NCBI RefSeq assembly: GCF_018736045.1
Contig: NZ_CP076133.1
Coordinates: forward strand, 496,001 to 560,000
Source: Flammeovirga yaeyamensis
GTDB taxonomy: Bacteria > Bacteroidota > Bacteroidia > Cytophagales > Flammeovirgaceae
Reading direction: 5' to 3'
DNA length: 64,000 nt
Position numbers and translations under genes: made by a program. The notes under the pieces are model-generated. The model was given only the letters and a program-made list of their open reading frames with translations, had not been told where the DNA came from and made no database searches. Positions 35,555 through 45,500 of the stretch are shown one piece after another (within the stretch, counting starts at the first letter, position 1; each line of letters begins with the position of its first letter).

Positions 35555-37318
35555 ATGAAAGAAAGATTTTTAAAAATATTGATCTTCGGAATGACCCTCC
35601 TCTCGGGTAGTGTTTTTGCTCAGCAGAAATACAATATTGTGATGATCATGACAGATGACCAAGGGTATGGAGACCTTGGGGTGACTGGCAATCCATACAT
35701 CTCCACACCTAATATCGACGCATTAGCAGAAGAGAATATTACTTTAAACCATTATTATGTAAATGCCGTTTGTGCACCCACAAGAGCTAGTTTTTTAACA
35801 GGTAGACACAATTTGGCTACAGGAGTAAATTGGGTGACACGCCGTAAAGAAGTGATGAACGAAAGTGAGGTCACTATCGCAGAGTTGTTCAAAACAGCAG
35901 ATTATAAAACAGGATTATTCGGAAAATGGCATAATGGATCTACATATCCTCATAACCCTGTTGGGCAGGGATTTGATGATTTCTTAGGTTTCTGTGCAGG
36001 ACACTGGAATAATTATTTTGATGCTGAATTAGAAACTGAAACAGGTGATTTTGTAAAAACAGAAGGCTACATCTCTGATGTGTTAACCGATAGAGCTATC
36101 GAATTTATTGATAAAAATAAAGAAGAACCCTTCTTATGCTTCATTCCTTACAATGCTCCTCATGCACCTTTCCAAGTAGCAGATAAGTATTATGATAAAT
36201 ATGCTGAAATGGGGTTGGACGAAAGAACGGCTGCTGTTTATGGTATGTGTGAGAATATCGACGATAACGTAGGACGTTTGATTACACATTTGAAAGAGAA
36301 CAACCTTTGGGAAAATACCATTTTTATCTATACAACTGATAACGGACCGAATGGTGATAGATATAATGCAGAAATGAAAGGGAAAAAAGCCACTGTTCAC
36401 GAAGGCGGTGTGCGAGTACCAATGTACATGAGAATCCCTGGTTATGGAAAAGTAGAAATTGACGAATTAACTGCTCATATCGACATATTTCCTACATTGG
36501 CGGCCTTATGTGGTGTAAAAGTCCCTGAAAATTTAGATATTCACGGTCTAAATATTTCACCTTTATTGAAAGGCGATTCTAACAACTTCGATAAACGATC
36601 AATCTTCACTCACAATCAACCATGGCATTTCGCTGAAGCTCCTGCAGGTGCTGTTCGTACAGAACAATATCGTCTGGTTTTTAGCAAAGACAATGATACG
36701 ACCCTATATGATTTAAATGTAGATCCAAGTCAGTTAAAGGATATTAGAAATGATCATCCTGAAGTAACAAACCAACTTGCAGCTGATTATCATCAATGGT
36801 TTATGAATGTAACTCCTAATGGTAAAGAACCTAAAGCAGAACGTATACAATTGGGACACGATAAAAGTCCTAAAACAATTCTTGAAGCAGTAGACGGAAC
36901 TACTAAAAATAAGGTAAGATATCAAGGAAAAGGTTGGTCTAACGATTGGGCTAGAAATTTCAAAAACAAGAAAGGTGTCATCCAATGGGATGTAAAAGTG
37001 GTAGAAGAAGGAGATTATGCTATTCAAATGTTGTATAGCTGTTCTGACGAATTTAAAGGATTTAAAATTTTCGTTGAAGCAGGCGAGCAACATACCACAA
37101 GAATCATGGATAAAGCATTTGAAACTCAAGTGGTAGAAATGCCAGACCGTGAAGCAAGAACAGAAATGAATGAATATACATGGGGAACTTTAAAATTAGG
37201 TAAACTTCATCTGAAAAAAGGCAAACACACCATCAAGGTACGTGTGAGTAATGATATTCAACCGAATAATAACTTCAGACTGAAGCAGCTAATTGTAAAA
37301 AAAAACCAACAATCTTAA
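35555..37318 (+). CDS. Sulfatase with C-terminal beta-sandwich module
   Basis: A 587-aa exported S1 sulfatase: signal peptide to about 23, metal ligands TDDQGYGD, formylglycine site C73-A-P-T-R, TDNGPNGD late ligands. Beyond the catalytic part (about 24-425) is an extra region (about 445-587) with 'WARNFKNKKGVIQWDVKVVEEGDYAIQMLY' and 'LHLKKGKHTIKVRV', a jelly-roll module similar to carbohydrate-binding modules that often sits at the end of marine sulfatases. It is the second gene of the operon; the next gene starts 6 nt after the stop. Confidence 0.93.
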   Translation: MKERFLKILIFGMTLLSGSVFAQQKYNIVMIMTDDQGYGDLGVTGNPYISTPNIDALAEENITLNHYYVNAVCAPTRASFLTGRHNLATGVNWVTRRKEVMNESEVTIAELFKTADYKTGLFGKWHNGSTYPHNPVGQGFDDFLGFCAGHWNNYFDAELETETGDFVKTEGYISDVLTDRAIEFIDKNKEEPFLCFIPYNAPHAPFQVADKYYDKYAEMGLDERTAAVYGMCENIDDNVGRLITHLKENNLWENTIFIYTTDNGPNGDRYNAEMKGKKATVHEGGVRVPMYMRIPGYGKVEIDELTAHIDIFPTLAALCGVKVPENLDIHGLNISPLLKGDSNNFDKRSIFTHNQPWHFAEAPAGAVRTEQYRLVFSKDNDTTLYDLNVDPSQLKDIRNDHPEVTNQLAADYHQWFMNVTPNGKEPKAERIQLGHDKSPKTILEAVDGTTKNKVRYQGKGWSNDWARNFKNKKGVIQWDVKVVEEGDYAIQMLYSCSDEFKGFKIFVEAGEQHTTRIMDKAFETQVVEMPDREARTEMNEYTWGTLKLGKLHLKKGKHTIKVRVSNDIQPNNNFRLKQLIVKKNQQS

Positions 37319-37324
37319 ATCATC

Positions 37325-38683
37325 ATGAAACTACTAACTAAAATATCAATAATTCTTCTGATTTGTTCCACTAGCTTATTTGCTCAAAAATCGGAGAAAC
37401 CAAATATAATTATCATCAATATGGATGATATGGGCTATGCTGATCTTAGCTGTTATCCGGGATCGAAAAACAGTACCCCAAATATGGATGCCTTATCAGC
37501 TGAAGGAACAACGTTTACGAACTTCTACGCAGGTTCGAATATTTGTTCTCCTTCCCGTGCTGCCTTGCTAACAGGTATGTACCCTCCAAGAGCCGGTGTG
37601 CCTAAAGTGTATTTGAATACTCCAAAAGGCATTAGCTTTAAACTAACTACAATGGCTGAAATGTTGAAGGATAATGGGTATGAAACAGCTATTGTTGGTA
37701 AATGGCACTTAGGACATTATCCAGAGTTTTTACCTACCAACCATGGTTTCAATTACTTCTACGGTTTGCCTTTTTCTCACGATTTAAAAGTGGATGGTAA
37801 ACTGCCTTTCTACGAAAGAAACGAAGTGATCGAATACAATCCAGATATCTCGATGTTAACCGCTAGATACACGATGAAGGCAGTAGAGTTTATCAAAGAA
37901 AATAAAGATGAGCCATTCTTCTTGTATTTAGCCCACAACATGCCACACACTCCTTTAGCGGCTTCTGCTAAGTTTAAAGGAAAATCAAATAATGGATTGT
38001 ATGGTGATGTGATTATGGAAATCGATTGGTCGATTGGTGAAGTGATCTCCACACTAAAAGAATTAGGATTAGAAGAGAATACGCTTGTTGTTATATCATC
38101 TGATAATGGCCCTTCATTAAAACAAGGTGATGGTTCTGGAAATGCCGGCAATTTGAGAGAAGGGAAAGGAACTACATTCGAAGGAGGGCACAGAGTACCA
38201 GGTATTTTCTATATGCCGGGTACAGTAAAAGCACAAATGTCAGATGCGTTCACTTCTCAGATTGATATATATCCAACAGTAGCAGAAATGACAGGAGCGA
38301 CTCTTCCTGAGTATAAAATTGATGGTGTAAACATACTATCAACTTTAACAGAAGGAGCAGCATCTCCTAGAAAGGAATATTTCTACTTCCAAGGAAAAAG
38401 TATTGAGGCCATGAGAAAGGGTGATTTAAAAGTACATAAGCCTCATAAATACAGAACGCCTAATCCTGAACGTCAGGTAGTGAATAGCGAGAACGGTAAA
38501 CTAAAAGTATTCACAAAAGAAATTGAAGCTTCAGTTTTTGATTTAAGCAAAGACGAATCAGAAGCAAAGAACATCAAGCAAAAGAAAGAAGAGTTCTACA
38601 ATAAATCTATCAAAAGAATGAAGTCCTTCAATAACAAATTGAAGAACAACAAATTCGAACCAGAATTAAAAGAGACTAAATAA
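37325..38683 (+). CDS. Sulfatase (S1 family), exported
   Basis: A 452-aa S1 sulfatase. Signal peptide to about residue 20, metal-binding NMDDMGYAD, formylglycine site C74-S-P-S-R, 'GKWHLGH' and 'SSDNGPS' metal and sulfate-pocket motifs. It lies 6 nt after the previous stop and 7 nt before the next start, so it is deep in the operon. It differs clearly from its neighbours in sequence, which suggests a different sulfate position on the same glycan. Confidence 0.93.
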   Translation: MKLLTKISIILLICSTSLFAQKSEKPNIIIINMDDMGYADLSCYPGSKNSTPNMDALSAEGTTFTNFYAGSNICSPSRAALLTGMYPPRAGVPKVYLNTPKGISFKLTTMAEMLKDNGYETAIVGKWHLGHYPEFLPTNHGFNYFYGLPFSHDLKVDGKLPFYERNEVIEYNPDISMLTARYTMKAVEFIKENKDEPFFLYLAHNMPHTPLAASAKFKGKSNNGLYGDVIMEIDWSIGEVISTLKELGLEENTLVVISSDNGPSLKQGDGSGNAGNLREGKGTTFEGGHRVPGIFYMPGTVKAQMSDAFTSQIDIYPTVAEMTGATLPEYKIDGVNILSTLTEGAASPRKEYFYFQGKSIEAMRKGDLKVHKPHKYRTPNPERQVVNSENGKLKVFTKEIEASVFDLSKDESEAKNIKQKKEEFYNKSIKRMKSFNNKLKNNKFEPELKETK

Positions 38684-38690
38684 CAAGGAA

Positions 38691-40043
38691 ATGAAATTGA
38701 AGAATCAAATTATTACTTTGCTCTTGATGATGTCATTCTCTGTAATGGCTCAGGAAAAGAAAAATGTCATCATGATTTTAATTGATGATATTGGAGCAGA
38801 AGCGATTGGTTGTTACGGAACGGACGATTATAAAACACCTAATATCGATCGTTTGGCAGAAACAGGTATGAAATTCGAAAACGCACATGCCACTCCGCTT
38901 TGTACACCTACACGTGTGAAAATCATGTCGGGTAAATACAATTCACATAATTATAAGCGTTTTGGTTTTTTGCCTCAGCATGTAAAAACGTTTGCCAATG
39001 CCATTAAAGATGCAGGTTATGCAACAGCTATTGCTGGTAAGTGGCAGCTTAGTTACGGAAGAGAAAAAGAGGATGCCTTAAAAGATCCTTACCACTTTGG
39101 TTTTGACGAATATTGTCTTTGGAACTTAACCGAGAAAGGTCTTCCTAGATACAAAAACGCCATTCTGACAAAAAACGGAAAACGTCTACCTTCTGAGGGT
39201 ATCTATGGTCCAGATGTAATTAATAGTTTTGTAAACGATTTTGTGAAGAAGAATAAGAAAAAGCCATTCTTTGTGTACTATACCATGCTTCTTACACACG
39301 ATCCTTTCCAACCAACACCGGGAATGCCTGAGTACGATACACTTTCTGATTTAAAATATGATGATCCGAAGTACTTCCAAAGCAATGTGGAATATATGGA
39401 TAAGATGATTGGTCAGATTGTAGAAAACCTTAAGAAGAATAAACTGGATAAGAACACTGTCATCATGTTTATTGGCGATAACGGTACATCGACAAAAGTA
39501 ACAACGAACTGGCAAGGACAACAAATTAGAGGAGCAAAAGGGAAATCGATTCAGCACGGTACACACGTTCCGTTTGTAGCTTATTGCCCTGGTTTTGTAA
39601 AACCTCAGATCAACGAAAACTTAGTAGATCTAACCGACTTCTATCCAACATTAATGCAGATTACTGGAGCAAAAGCACCGGAAACGGAATTAAACGGAAT
39701 TAGCTTTTATGATCAATTGGTAGGGAAGGAACCTAAGGAAGTAAGAGACTTCGTATTTATCAGTTCGTTTGGTAAGAAGAAATACCCTGGTAAGCAATAT
39801 GCTTTCAACACCAAATTCAAATACTATTCGAGTGGCGCTTTTTACAACATCAAAAAGGATCCAATGGAGAAGAAAAAGTTGGAAGTAGCTCAACTAAAGG
39901 AAAAAGAGAAAAAGCAACACGACTACCTAAAAGCTAGAGTAGATGAATTGAAAAAGCCGGGTGATTTTTCAAATATGAAAAAGAAGAAAAAAGGCAAAGG
40001 AAAAGGTAAGGGGAAAGGGAAAGGGAAAAAGTCCCACTCTTAA
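38691..40043 (+). CDS. Sulfatase with basic Lys/Gly C-terminal tail
   Basis: A 450-aa S1 sulfatase. Signal peptide to about 20, LIDDIGAEAIGCYG metal block, formylglycine site C71-T-P-T-R, 'GKWQLSYGR' in place of the usual GKWHLG, and FIGDNGTST late ligands. The last 20 residues are a repeated KKKKKGKGKGKGKG-type tail, strongly cationic and outside the catalytic fold. It may bind anionic glycan or the cell surface. It is the fourth gene of the operon. The subclass is one found with variable exo-sulfatases; the substrate position is unknown. Confidence 0.9.
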   Translation: MKLKNQIITLLLMMSFSVMAQEKKNVIMILIDDIGAEAIGCYGTDDYKTPNIDRLAETGMKFENAHATPLCTPTRVKIMSGKYNSHNYKRFGFLPQHVKTFANAIKDAGYATAIAGKWQLSYGREKEDALKDPYHFGFDEYCLWNLTEKGLPRYKNAILTKNGKRLPSEGIYGPDVINSFVNDFVKKNKKKPFFVYYTMLLTHDPFQPTPGMPEYDTLSDLKYDDPKYFQSNVEYMDKMIGQIVENLKKNKLDKNTVIMFIGDNGTSTKVTTNWQGQQIRGAKGKSIQHGTHVPFVAYCPGFVKPQINENLVDLTDFYPTLMQITGAKAPETELNGISFYDQLVGKEPKEVRDFVFISSFGKKKYPGKQYAFNTKFKYYSSGAFYNIKKDPMEKKKLEVAQLKEKEKKQHDYLKARVDELKKPGDFSNMKKKKKGKGKGKGKGKGKKSHS

Positions 40044-40134
40044 AAAGGTATATGTTATGTAGCGTGGGGGTGCATTTTGATATGTATCCCTCACTAACAA
40101 CTCGATCGTAAAGATCTACTTCGCTAAACTTAAT

Positions 40135-42357
40135 ATGAAAAAAACGTTACTAAATATATTCTTCTCACTCCTTGCCTTTACGGTAATTGGACAATCAAAA
40201 TCTGTTAGTGTTGGGCACATCGATCAAAAGCCAGTGGTAATGGTGGATGATGCCCCTGTACTATTTGCAGGTATCCAATATTGGGGATTGGATCATTGGA
40301 ATGATGGACATTGGGAAGAAGATATTAAAAACATCAAATCCTTGGGACTTAACGGTATTCGTCTGAATATTGCTTGGGATCATATAGAGGAGAATGAAGG
40401 TATTTTCACCTTTAATCAATTAGATAAATTGATAGACATGATTGAAAAAGAAGATTTGTATGTTATTCTTCAATTCAATCAATCGGCGCACGAATGGAAA
40501 CCAAAATGGTTCGAGAACAAGTATAATTCTAAAGAATTATTGGCAAAAGATATCAAAGGAAAACCTCAGTACAGTCGTTTATCTTTTGCATCGAAACCAT
40601 TCAAGCAGCATTACTACAACTATGTTAGAAACACTATTGCTCATGTAAAAGGACGAAAATCGATTGTGGCTTATTCGGTCTACACGGAACCTCATTTTGC
40701 AGATAAGGAACAATGGATGGACTACAACAAATACAATCGAGAAGCTTTCAGAGATTGGGTGCATAAAAGGTATAAAACCATTGAGAATGTTAACCAAGCT
40801 TGGGGAACCACTTATGCCAATTTCCATAAAGTGGAGCCTTTCAGAAAGAACATTCCTTCGAACTGGGAAAAAATGCCAACCACAGATCGCAAGCAATTTG
40901 CCGATTGGAATTTATGGAACTGTATTGCTAAATCAGACTTTATTGGTGGTTTAATCCAAGAGTGTAAAAAGATCGATAAAGAAACGCTCTACATCCAAAA
41001 CATGATGTGGAAGTGGACAAGTAAATACGGAGCGAATGTCGCTTTAGATCCTGAAATAAATTACTCTTATGCCGATGTGATAGGGATTAATGTTTACCCT
41101 TTAGGAAAGAATGCATTCAAGATCGAAGGCGCTGTAAACTTTATCAGAACACTTTTTAATAACGAAAAGCCTGTTTGGTTGGGTGAGTTCAGTACGAAAA
41201 GTGGTAACCCATCAACCGATCAGTTGAACAAGATGTTGGAAGGATGCTTTGATGCAGGAGGTACTGGGTTTGTATACTTCACATATAATGGTCAGGCAGA
41301 AAAAGGCAATGAAGAATATGGTATTGAGCATTATGGTATACTCGATAGACATAGACAAAAGAAGGATGCCTATTACGAGTTAAAAAGCTACCTATCTAAA
41401 TATATTAAAGGTAAACATTCTGATATCCTAAATCAGAAAATCGAAAAGGCTGATGTACAGTTTCTGTGGCCTCAGATGAACAAAATCTATGGGTATTTAT
41501 CAGAAAATTATAATTACAATACGTACATCTCTGCATTTATCTATGCGACACTAGAAAATGGTTGGTCTATTGATGTGGTTTCTGAGTTCGAGGTTATTCA
41601 AGATGATATAGATTTCAACCTTCCACTCTTGACGATCTCTATGCCTTTCACCAATAAAAAGGTAGGCAATGCATTGAGAAGACAGATTAGGAATAAAGGT
41701 TTAAATGTATTTATCAATGGTCGATATTCGGAAAATATCTATTCTATTTCGGGCTTGGTAAATCATAAAGGATACCCTCGATTAGACAATACAACGGGGG
41801 TAAGTTTCTCATCTTTAGAATATGGGAGTGATGATAAAATCCAGTTTTCTACGGGTAGTTCATTCTCAGTTTTGAGCGATTTTCCTGCACAAGGTACCAA
41901 AGTAAAGATCCTTCCTTCGGACAATTTCAAAGTGTTAGGCAAATGGCAAGATGGTTCTCCTGCATTGATCGAGAAAAACATCGGATCTGGTAAAATGATC
42001 TACATGGGTACTCACTTTTTCCATCCCGATTTTAATTCGGATACACAGTTGAAAGGAAAAATATTAGAATTGATTTTACATCAACTCAACGATTCGACAT
42101 CAGATCAATCGAGTAATTCTAGAAAAGGGAAGTCTAAAAAAAAAAGATTAATTAATCTCAACGATAAACTCTATCAAATTCCATTGGAAGGTGATGGAGT
42201 TTATCAGGTTTTCACTATCGAGGGAAAAAATGTTTCGAAGGGATCATTTTCAACTCATGAATATCAAATCAATCTGAATCATATTAGATCTGGCAAGTAC
42301 CTGATAAAAGTGCAAACATCATCAGACCGACAGACAGATATAATAGTACTTCATTAA
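40135..42357 (+). CDS. GH42-like glycoside hydrolase, exported
   Basis: A 740-aa clan GH-A enzyme. After a signal peptide, 'VLFAGIQYWGLDHWND', 'GLNGIRLNIAWDHIEENEGIF' and 'QLDKLIDMIEKEDLYVILQ' follow the barrel of GH42/GH35-type beta-galactosidases. The acid/base is E185 in SVYTEPHF and the nucleophile E351 in VWLGEFSTK. The trimerisation-like domain (about 440-650) follows. A basic stretch RKGKSKKKR precedes a C-terminal sorting-like domain (about 680-740) of the type IX kind. Beta-galactosidase activity is a guess; other beta-glycosidase specificities occur. It is the fifth gene of the operon. Confidence 0.8.
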   Translation: MKKTLLNIFFSLLAFTVIGQSKSVSVGHIDQKPVVMVDDAPVLFAGIQYWGLDHWNDGHWEEDIKNIKSLGLNGIRLNIAWDHIEENEGIFTFNQLDKLIDMIEKEDLYVILQFNQSAHEWKPKWFENKYNSKELLAKDIKGKPQYSRLSFASKPFKQHYYNYVRNTIAHVKGRKSIVAYSVYTEPHFADKEQWMDYNKYNREAFRDWVHKRYKTIENVNQAWGTTYANFHKVEPFRKNIPSNWEKMPTTDRKQFADWNLWNCIAKSDFIGGLIQECKKIDKETLYIQNMMWKWTSKYGANVALDPEINYSYADVIGINVYPLGKNAFKIEGAVNFIRTLFNNEKPVWLGEFSTKSGNPSTDQLNKMLEGCFDAGGTGFVYFTYNGQAEKGNEEYGIEHYGILDRHRQKKDAYYELKSYLSKYIKGKHSDILNQKIEKADVQFLWPQMNKIYGYLSENYNYNTYISAFIYATLENGWSIDVVSEFEVIQDDIDFNLPLLTISMPFTNKKVGNALRRQIRNKGLNVFINGRYSENIYSISGLVNHKGYPRLDNTTGVSFSSLEYGSDDKIQFSTGSSFSVLSDFPAQGTKVKILPSDNFKVLGKWQDGSPALIEKNIGSGKMIYMGTHFFHPDFNSDTQLKGKILELILHQLNDSTSDQSSNSRKGKSKKKRLINLNDKLYQIPLEGDGVYQVFTIEGKNVSKGSFSTHEYQINLNHIRSGKYLIKVQTSSDRQTDIIVLH

Positions 42358-42379
42358 TTGGTGCTTTAAATAGTATGAA

Positions 42380-45300
42380 ATGAGAATGAATACAAAAAAT
42401 AAATATAGACAAAAAACGATACTACATAAGTTGACTCTAACATTGTGTAGTACGCTATTGTTGCTCCTCTGTAAAACTAACATATTCGCACAAGACGCTT
42501 TAATTCAAGGGGTAGTTAAAGATGAAATGACAGGAGAAACTTTAATAGGGGCCAATGTCACTTTTAAAGGAACGAACATAGGAACAACCACAGATATCGA
42601 TGGTAATTTTAAACTCTTAAAACCCATATCATCTGATGTCCTAATCGTATCATATATAGGATATAGAGCGAAAGAGATTGTAGTAAAACATCAATCCAAA
42701 ATTACAGTACACTTAAAGCCAGACATTACTCAAATGGAAGAAGTAGTAGTGGTAGGTTATGATGTGCAGAAAAAAGAAAGTGTAATTGGTGCCATCGAAC
42801 AAACTTCTGGGGAAGATTTGGTGATGAACCGTGGTAACATGAGTTTTACCAACTCTTTAGTTGGTTTGGTATCGGGTATTACTTCCATCCAAGGATCGGG
42901 ACAACCTGGGGAGTCTGCCGCTCAGATCTTTATTCGTGGTAAATCTTCTTGGGTAGACAATAGCCCTCTATTTTTAGTGGATGGTATCGAACGTGATTAC
43001 GAAGATATTGATCCCAACGAAGTAGAAAGTATTTCTGTATTAAAGGATGCCTCTGCCACTGCCGTTTTTGGTACCAAAGGGGCCAATGGCGTGATATTGA
43101 TTACCACCAAACAAGGTGAGGAAGGAAAGCCAAAGTTTAGTTTTTCGACCAACGTTTCCTTTAAAGAACCGGTATCAAATTTCTACATGGCCGACCGTGC
43201 TTCTGTAATGAGAATGAAGAATCAAGCATTGTTTAACGATGGGATTTTCGATCCATCGGCCTACTATTCTAATGCAGATATTGCCAAATGGGAAAACAAA
43301 GTCGATCCCTATATGTACCCCGAAGTCGATTGGTACGACGAGTTGGTAAGGGATTTTGGTACGACTACAAACTATAACTTAAACCTAAGTGGAGGTAGCC
43401 AAAGAATTAATTATTTTGTGTCGTTGAGTTACGCCAACGATGGAGATATTTTTAAGACAGAACCTAACCAATATTACGATCCTGGTTTTAACTACGAACG
43501 TTATAACTATCGTACCAACTTTAAAGTGAAGCTTACCAAAACGACCAACATTAAAGTAGGTCTAGCCGGTAGTTTATCCTTTAAAAATCAAGCAGGATAT
43601 GGTAGTTCTAGTGATGACGATTGGGCAAAATCAGATTTCTTTAAGCTGATTTATTATAAAGCACCTACTTACGTTTTTCCTATTCATTATGCTGATGGTA
43701 ATATCGGACATGATGGTGGTGGATCAAATCCTTATTTATTATTGAATTACAGTGGTGCACACATCAATAAAAAGAATACTCAAGCATCGGATGTTACACT
43801 AGAACAAAAGCTGGATTTTATCACAAAAGGATTATCCTTCACAGGTAAATTATCTTACAACACAGCATTTGATTATAAACAGAACATCTCGAATAAATCG
43901 GGCAGAAACTCAGGTTTTAATGTTCCGTCTTATTTATATACTCCAACAGATACACTTCGTTTTCCTAATCCTAATTATGTGGTAGGGCCGGTAAATGTAG
44001 GAAACCAACAATTAGGAGGCTATAAGAGAAATTTATATTACGAAGCGGCAATTAGATACCATAGAAACTTTAATAAGCATACTGTTTCGGGTATGGGATT
44101 GTTTATGCGTAGTCAAAATATAAGCAGAATCAATTGGCCTGCTTTTGAGGAAAGCTGGATTGGTAGAGCGACTTACGATTACGATCAACGTTATTTTGTA
44201 GAAGTGAATGGAGCCTACAATGGTTCAGAAAAATTTGCTCCTGGGTTACGATTTGGCTTCTTCCCTTCCTTCGCTACAGGTTGGATCATTTCCAACGAAA
44301 ACTTTTTCAAAGAATCTCGCTTGTATGATGCCGTTGATCTCTTCAAAATCAGATACTCTTACGGTGAGTCAGGATATGATAAAGGCGTGAATAGATGGAC
44401 TTATCTTCAATTATTTGAGCAGGGTAAAAATGTGTATTTCGGTAACCCTCCATCAGCTTTTTATACGAATCAAGAAGGACGTGCAGCTAACCCAAATGCT
44501 ACTTGGGAAAGAGCAGTGAAGATGAACTTAGGTATTGAATTAGAGTTATTCTCTCATTTATCTGTGATCGTCGATTTATTCAACGAGCAACGTTCAGGTA
44601 TTCTCATGGAAAGAAAGACCATTCCGCCTTGGTTTGGTTTGGATAATCCCTACGAGAACATTGGAGAGACCAAATCAAGAGGTTTTGAAGTGACGTTAGG
44701 ATGGAATCAGAATATCACCAAAGACTTTAATATCAATGCGAAAGCGATTGGTAGTTTTGCTCAGAATAGAGTGGTCTTTAGAGATGATCCTCAGAATATG
44801 CCTGATTATCTTAAAGATGCTGGCAAGCCAATTGGATCAGACAACATCTTGATTACCGATGGTATTTATCAAGATTGGGATGATGTCTATAATTCTCCTG
44901 GTTCGGTTTGGGGACAAGAAAACAGGATTCCTGGCGATCGTAAATATGTGGATTATAACGGTGATGGAGTGATTGATGACTTAGACAAAGCAGTAGCGGC
45001 CTATCAAGATTATCCGATGTTTACTTACTCTTTCCAATTAGGATTCCAATGGAAGGGAGTAGCTTTTTCTAGTCTGTTTACTGGGGTAAATCAAGTTCAA
45101 AAAAGAGTAACTGATGCCTTGCTATATGAATTTACCAATGCCGACTATGAGCAAGCCAACCCAGGTAATATGAATGCATGGCGTCCAGACAACAGAAATA
45201 CAGATGTACCGATTTTAAGATCAAGTAATGCTACAAGATCTCACAATCAGCAACCAAGTAATTATCAATATCAAAGTGCAGAATATTTAAGGTTAAAAAG

Positions 45301-45496
45301 GGTTGAATTGAGTTACACTCTCAGTACTAAATCCATGAAAAAAAGTTCTGGAATTCGAGGAGTAACGGTATATGTGGGGGCAAACAACCTCTTCACCATT
45401 ACCAACATGGATGAGCGTTTTGACCCAGAAGCAGCCACACTTTCTGCCTATCCATTGATTAGGAGTTATAACACAGGTTTGAATATTAAATTCTAA
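42380..45496 (+). CDS. SusC-like TonB-dependent outer-membrane transporter 1
   Basis: A 1038-aa SusC/RagA porin that imports oligosaccharides together with its SusD lid. Order: signal peptide to about 38, carboxypeptidase-D-like domain (LIQGVVKDEMTGETLIGANV, GTTTDIDGNF), TonB box EEVVVVGYD (about 115-124), plug with 'IRGKSSWVDNSPLFLVDGIERDYEDIDPNEVESISVLKDASATAVFG', and a 22-strand barrel ending in 'YNTGLNIKF'. SusD1 follows after 4 nt. It is in the sixth position of the operon started by the beta-mannosidase. Confidence 0.95.
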   Translation: MRMNTKNKYRQKTILHKLTLTLCSTLLLLLCKTNIFAQDALIQGVVKDEMTGETLIGANVTFKGTNIGTTTDIDGNFKLLKPISSDVLIVSYIGYRAKEIVVKHQSKITVHLKPDITQMEEVVVVGYDVQKKESVIGAIEQTSGEDLVMNRGNMSFTNSLVGLVSGITSIQGSGQPGESAAQIFIRGKSSWVDNSPLFLVDGIERDYEDIDPNEVESISVLKDASATAVFGTKGANGVILITTKQGEEGKPKFSFSTNVSFKEPVSNFYMADRASVMRMKNQALFNDGIFDPSAYYSNADIAKWENKVDPYMYPEVDWYDELVRDFGTTTNYNLNLSGGSQRINYFVSLSYANDGDIFKTEPNQYYDPGFNYERYNYRTNFKVKLTKTTNIKVGLAGSLSFKNQAGYGSSSDDDWAKSDFFKLIYYKAPTYVFPIHYADGNIGHDGGGSNPYLLLNYSGAHINKKNTQASDVTLEQKLDFITKGLSFTGKLSYNTAFDYKQNISNKSGRNSGFNVPSYLYTPTDTLRFPNPNYVVGPVNVGNQQLGGYKRNLYYEAAIRYHRNFNKHTVSGMGLFMRSQNISRINWPAFEESWIGRATYDYDQRYFVEVNGAYNGSEKFAPGLRFGFFPSFATGWIISNENFFKESRLYDAVDLFKIRYSYGESGYDKGVNRWTYLQLFEQGKNVYFGNPPSAFYTNQEGRAANPNATWERAVKMNLGIELELFSHLSVIVDLFNEQRSGILMERKTIPPWFGLDNPYENIGETKSRGFEVTLGWNQNITKDFNINAKAIGSFAQNRVVFRDDPQNMPDYLKDAGKPIGSDNILITDGIYQDWDDVYNSPGSVWGQENRIPGDRKYVDYNGDGVIDDLDKAVAAYQDYPMFTYSFQLGFQWKGVAFSSLFTGVNQVQKRVTDALLYEFTNADYEQANPGNMNAWRPDNRNTDVPILRSSNATRSHNQQPSNYQYQSAEYLRLKRVELSYTLSTKSMKKSSGIRGVTVYVGANNLFTITNMDERFDPEAATLSAYPLIRSYNTGLNIKF

Positions 45497-45500
45497 ATAA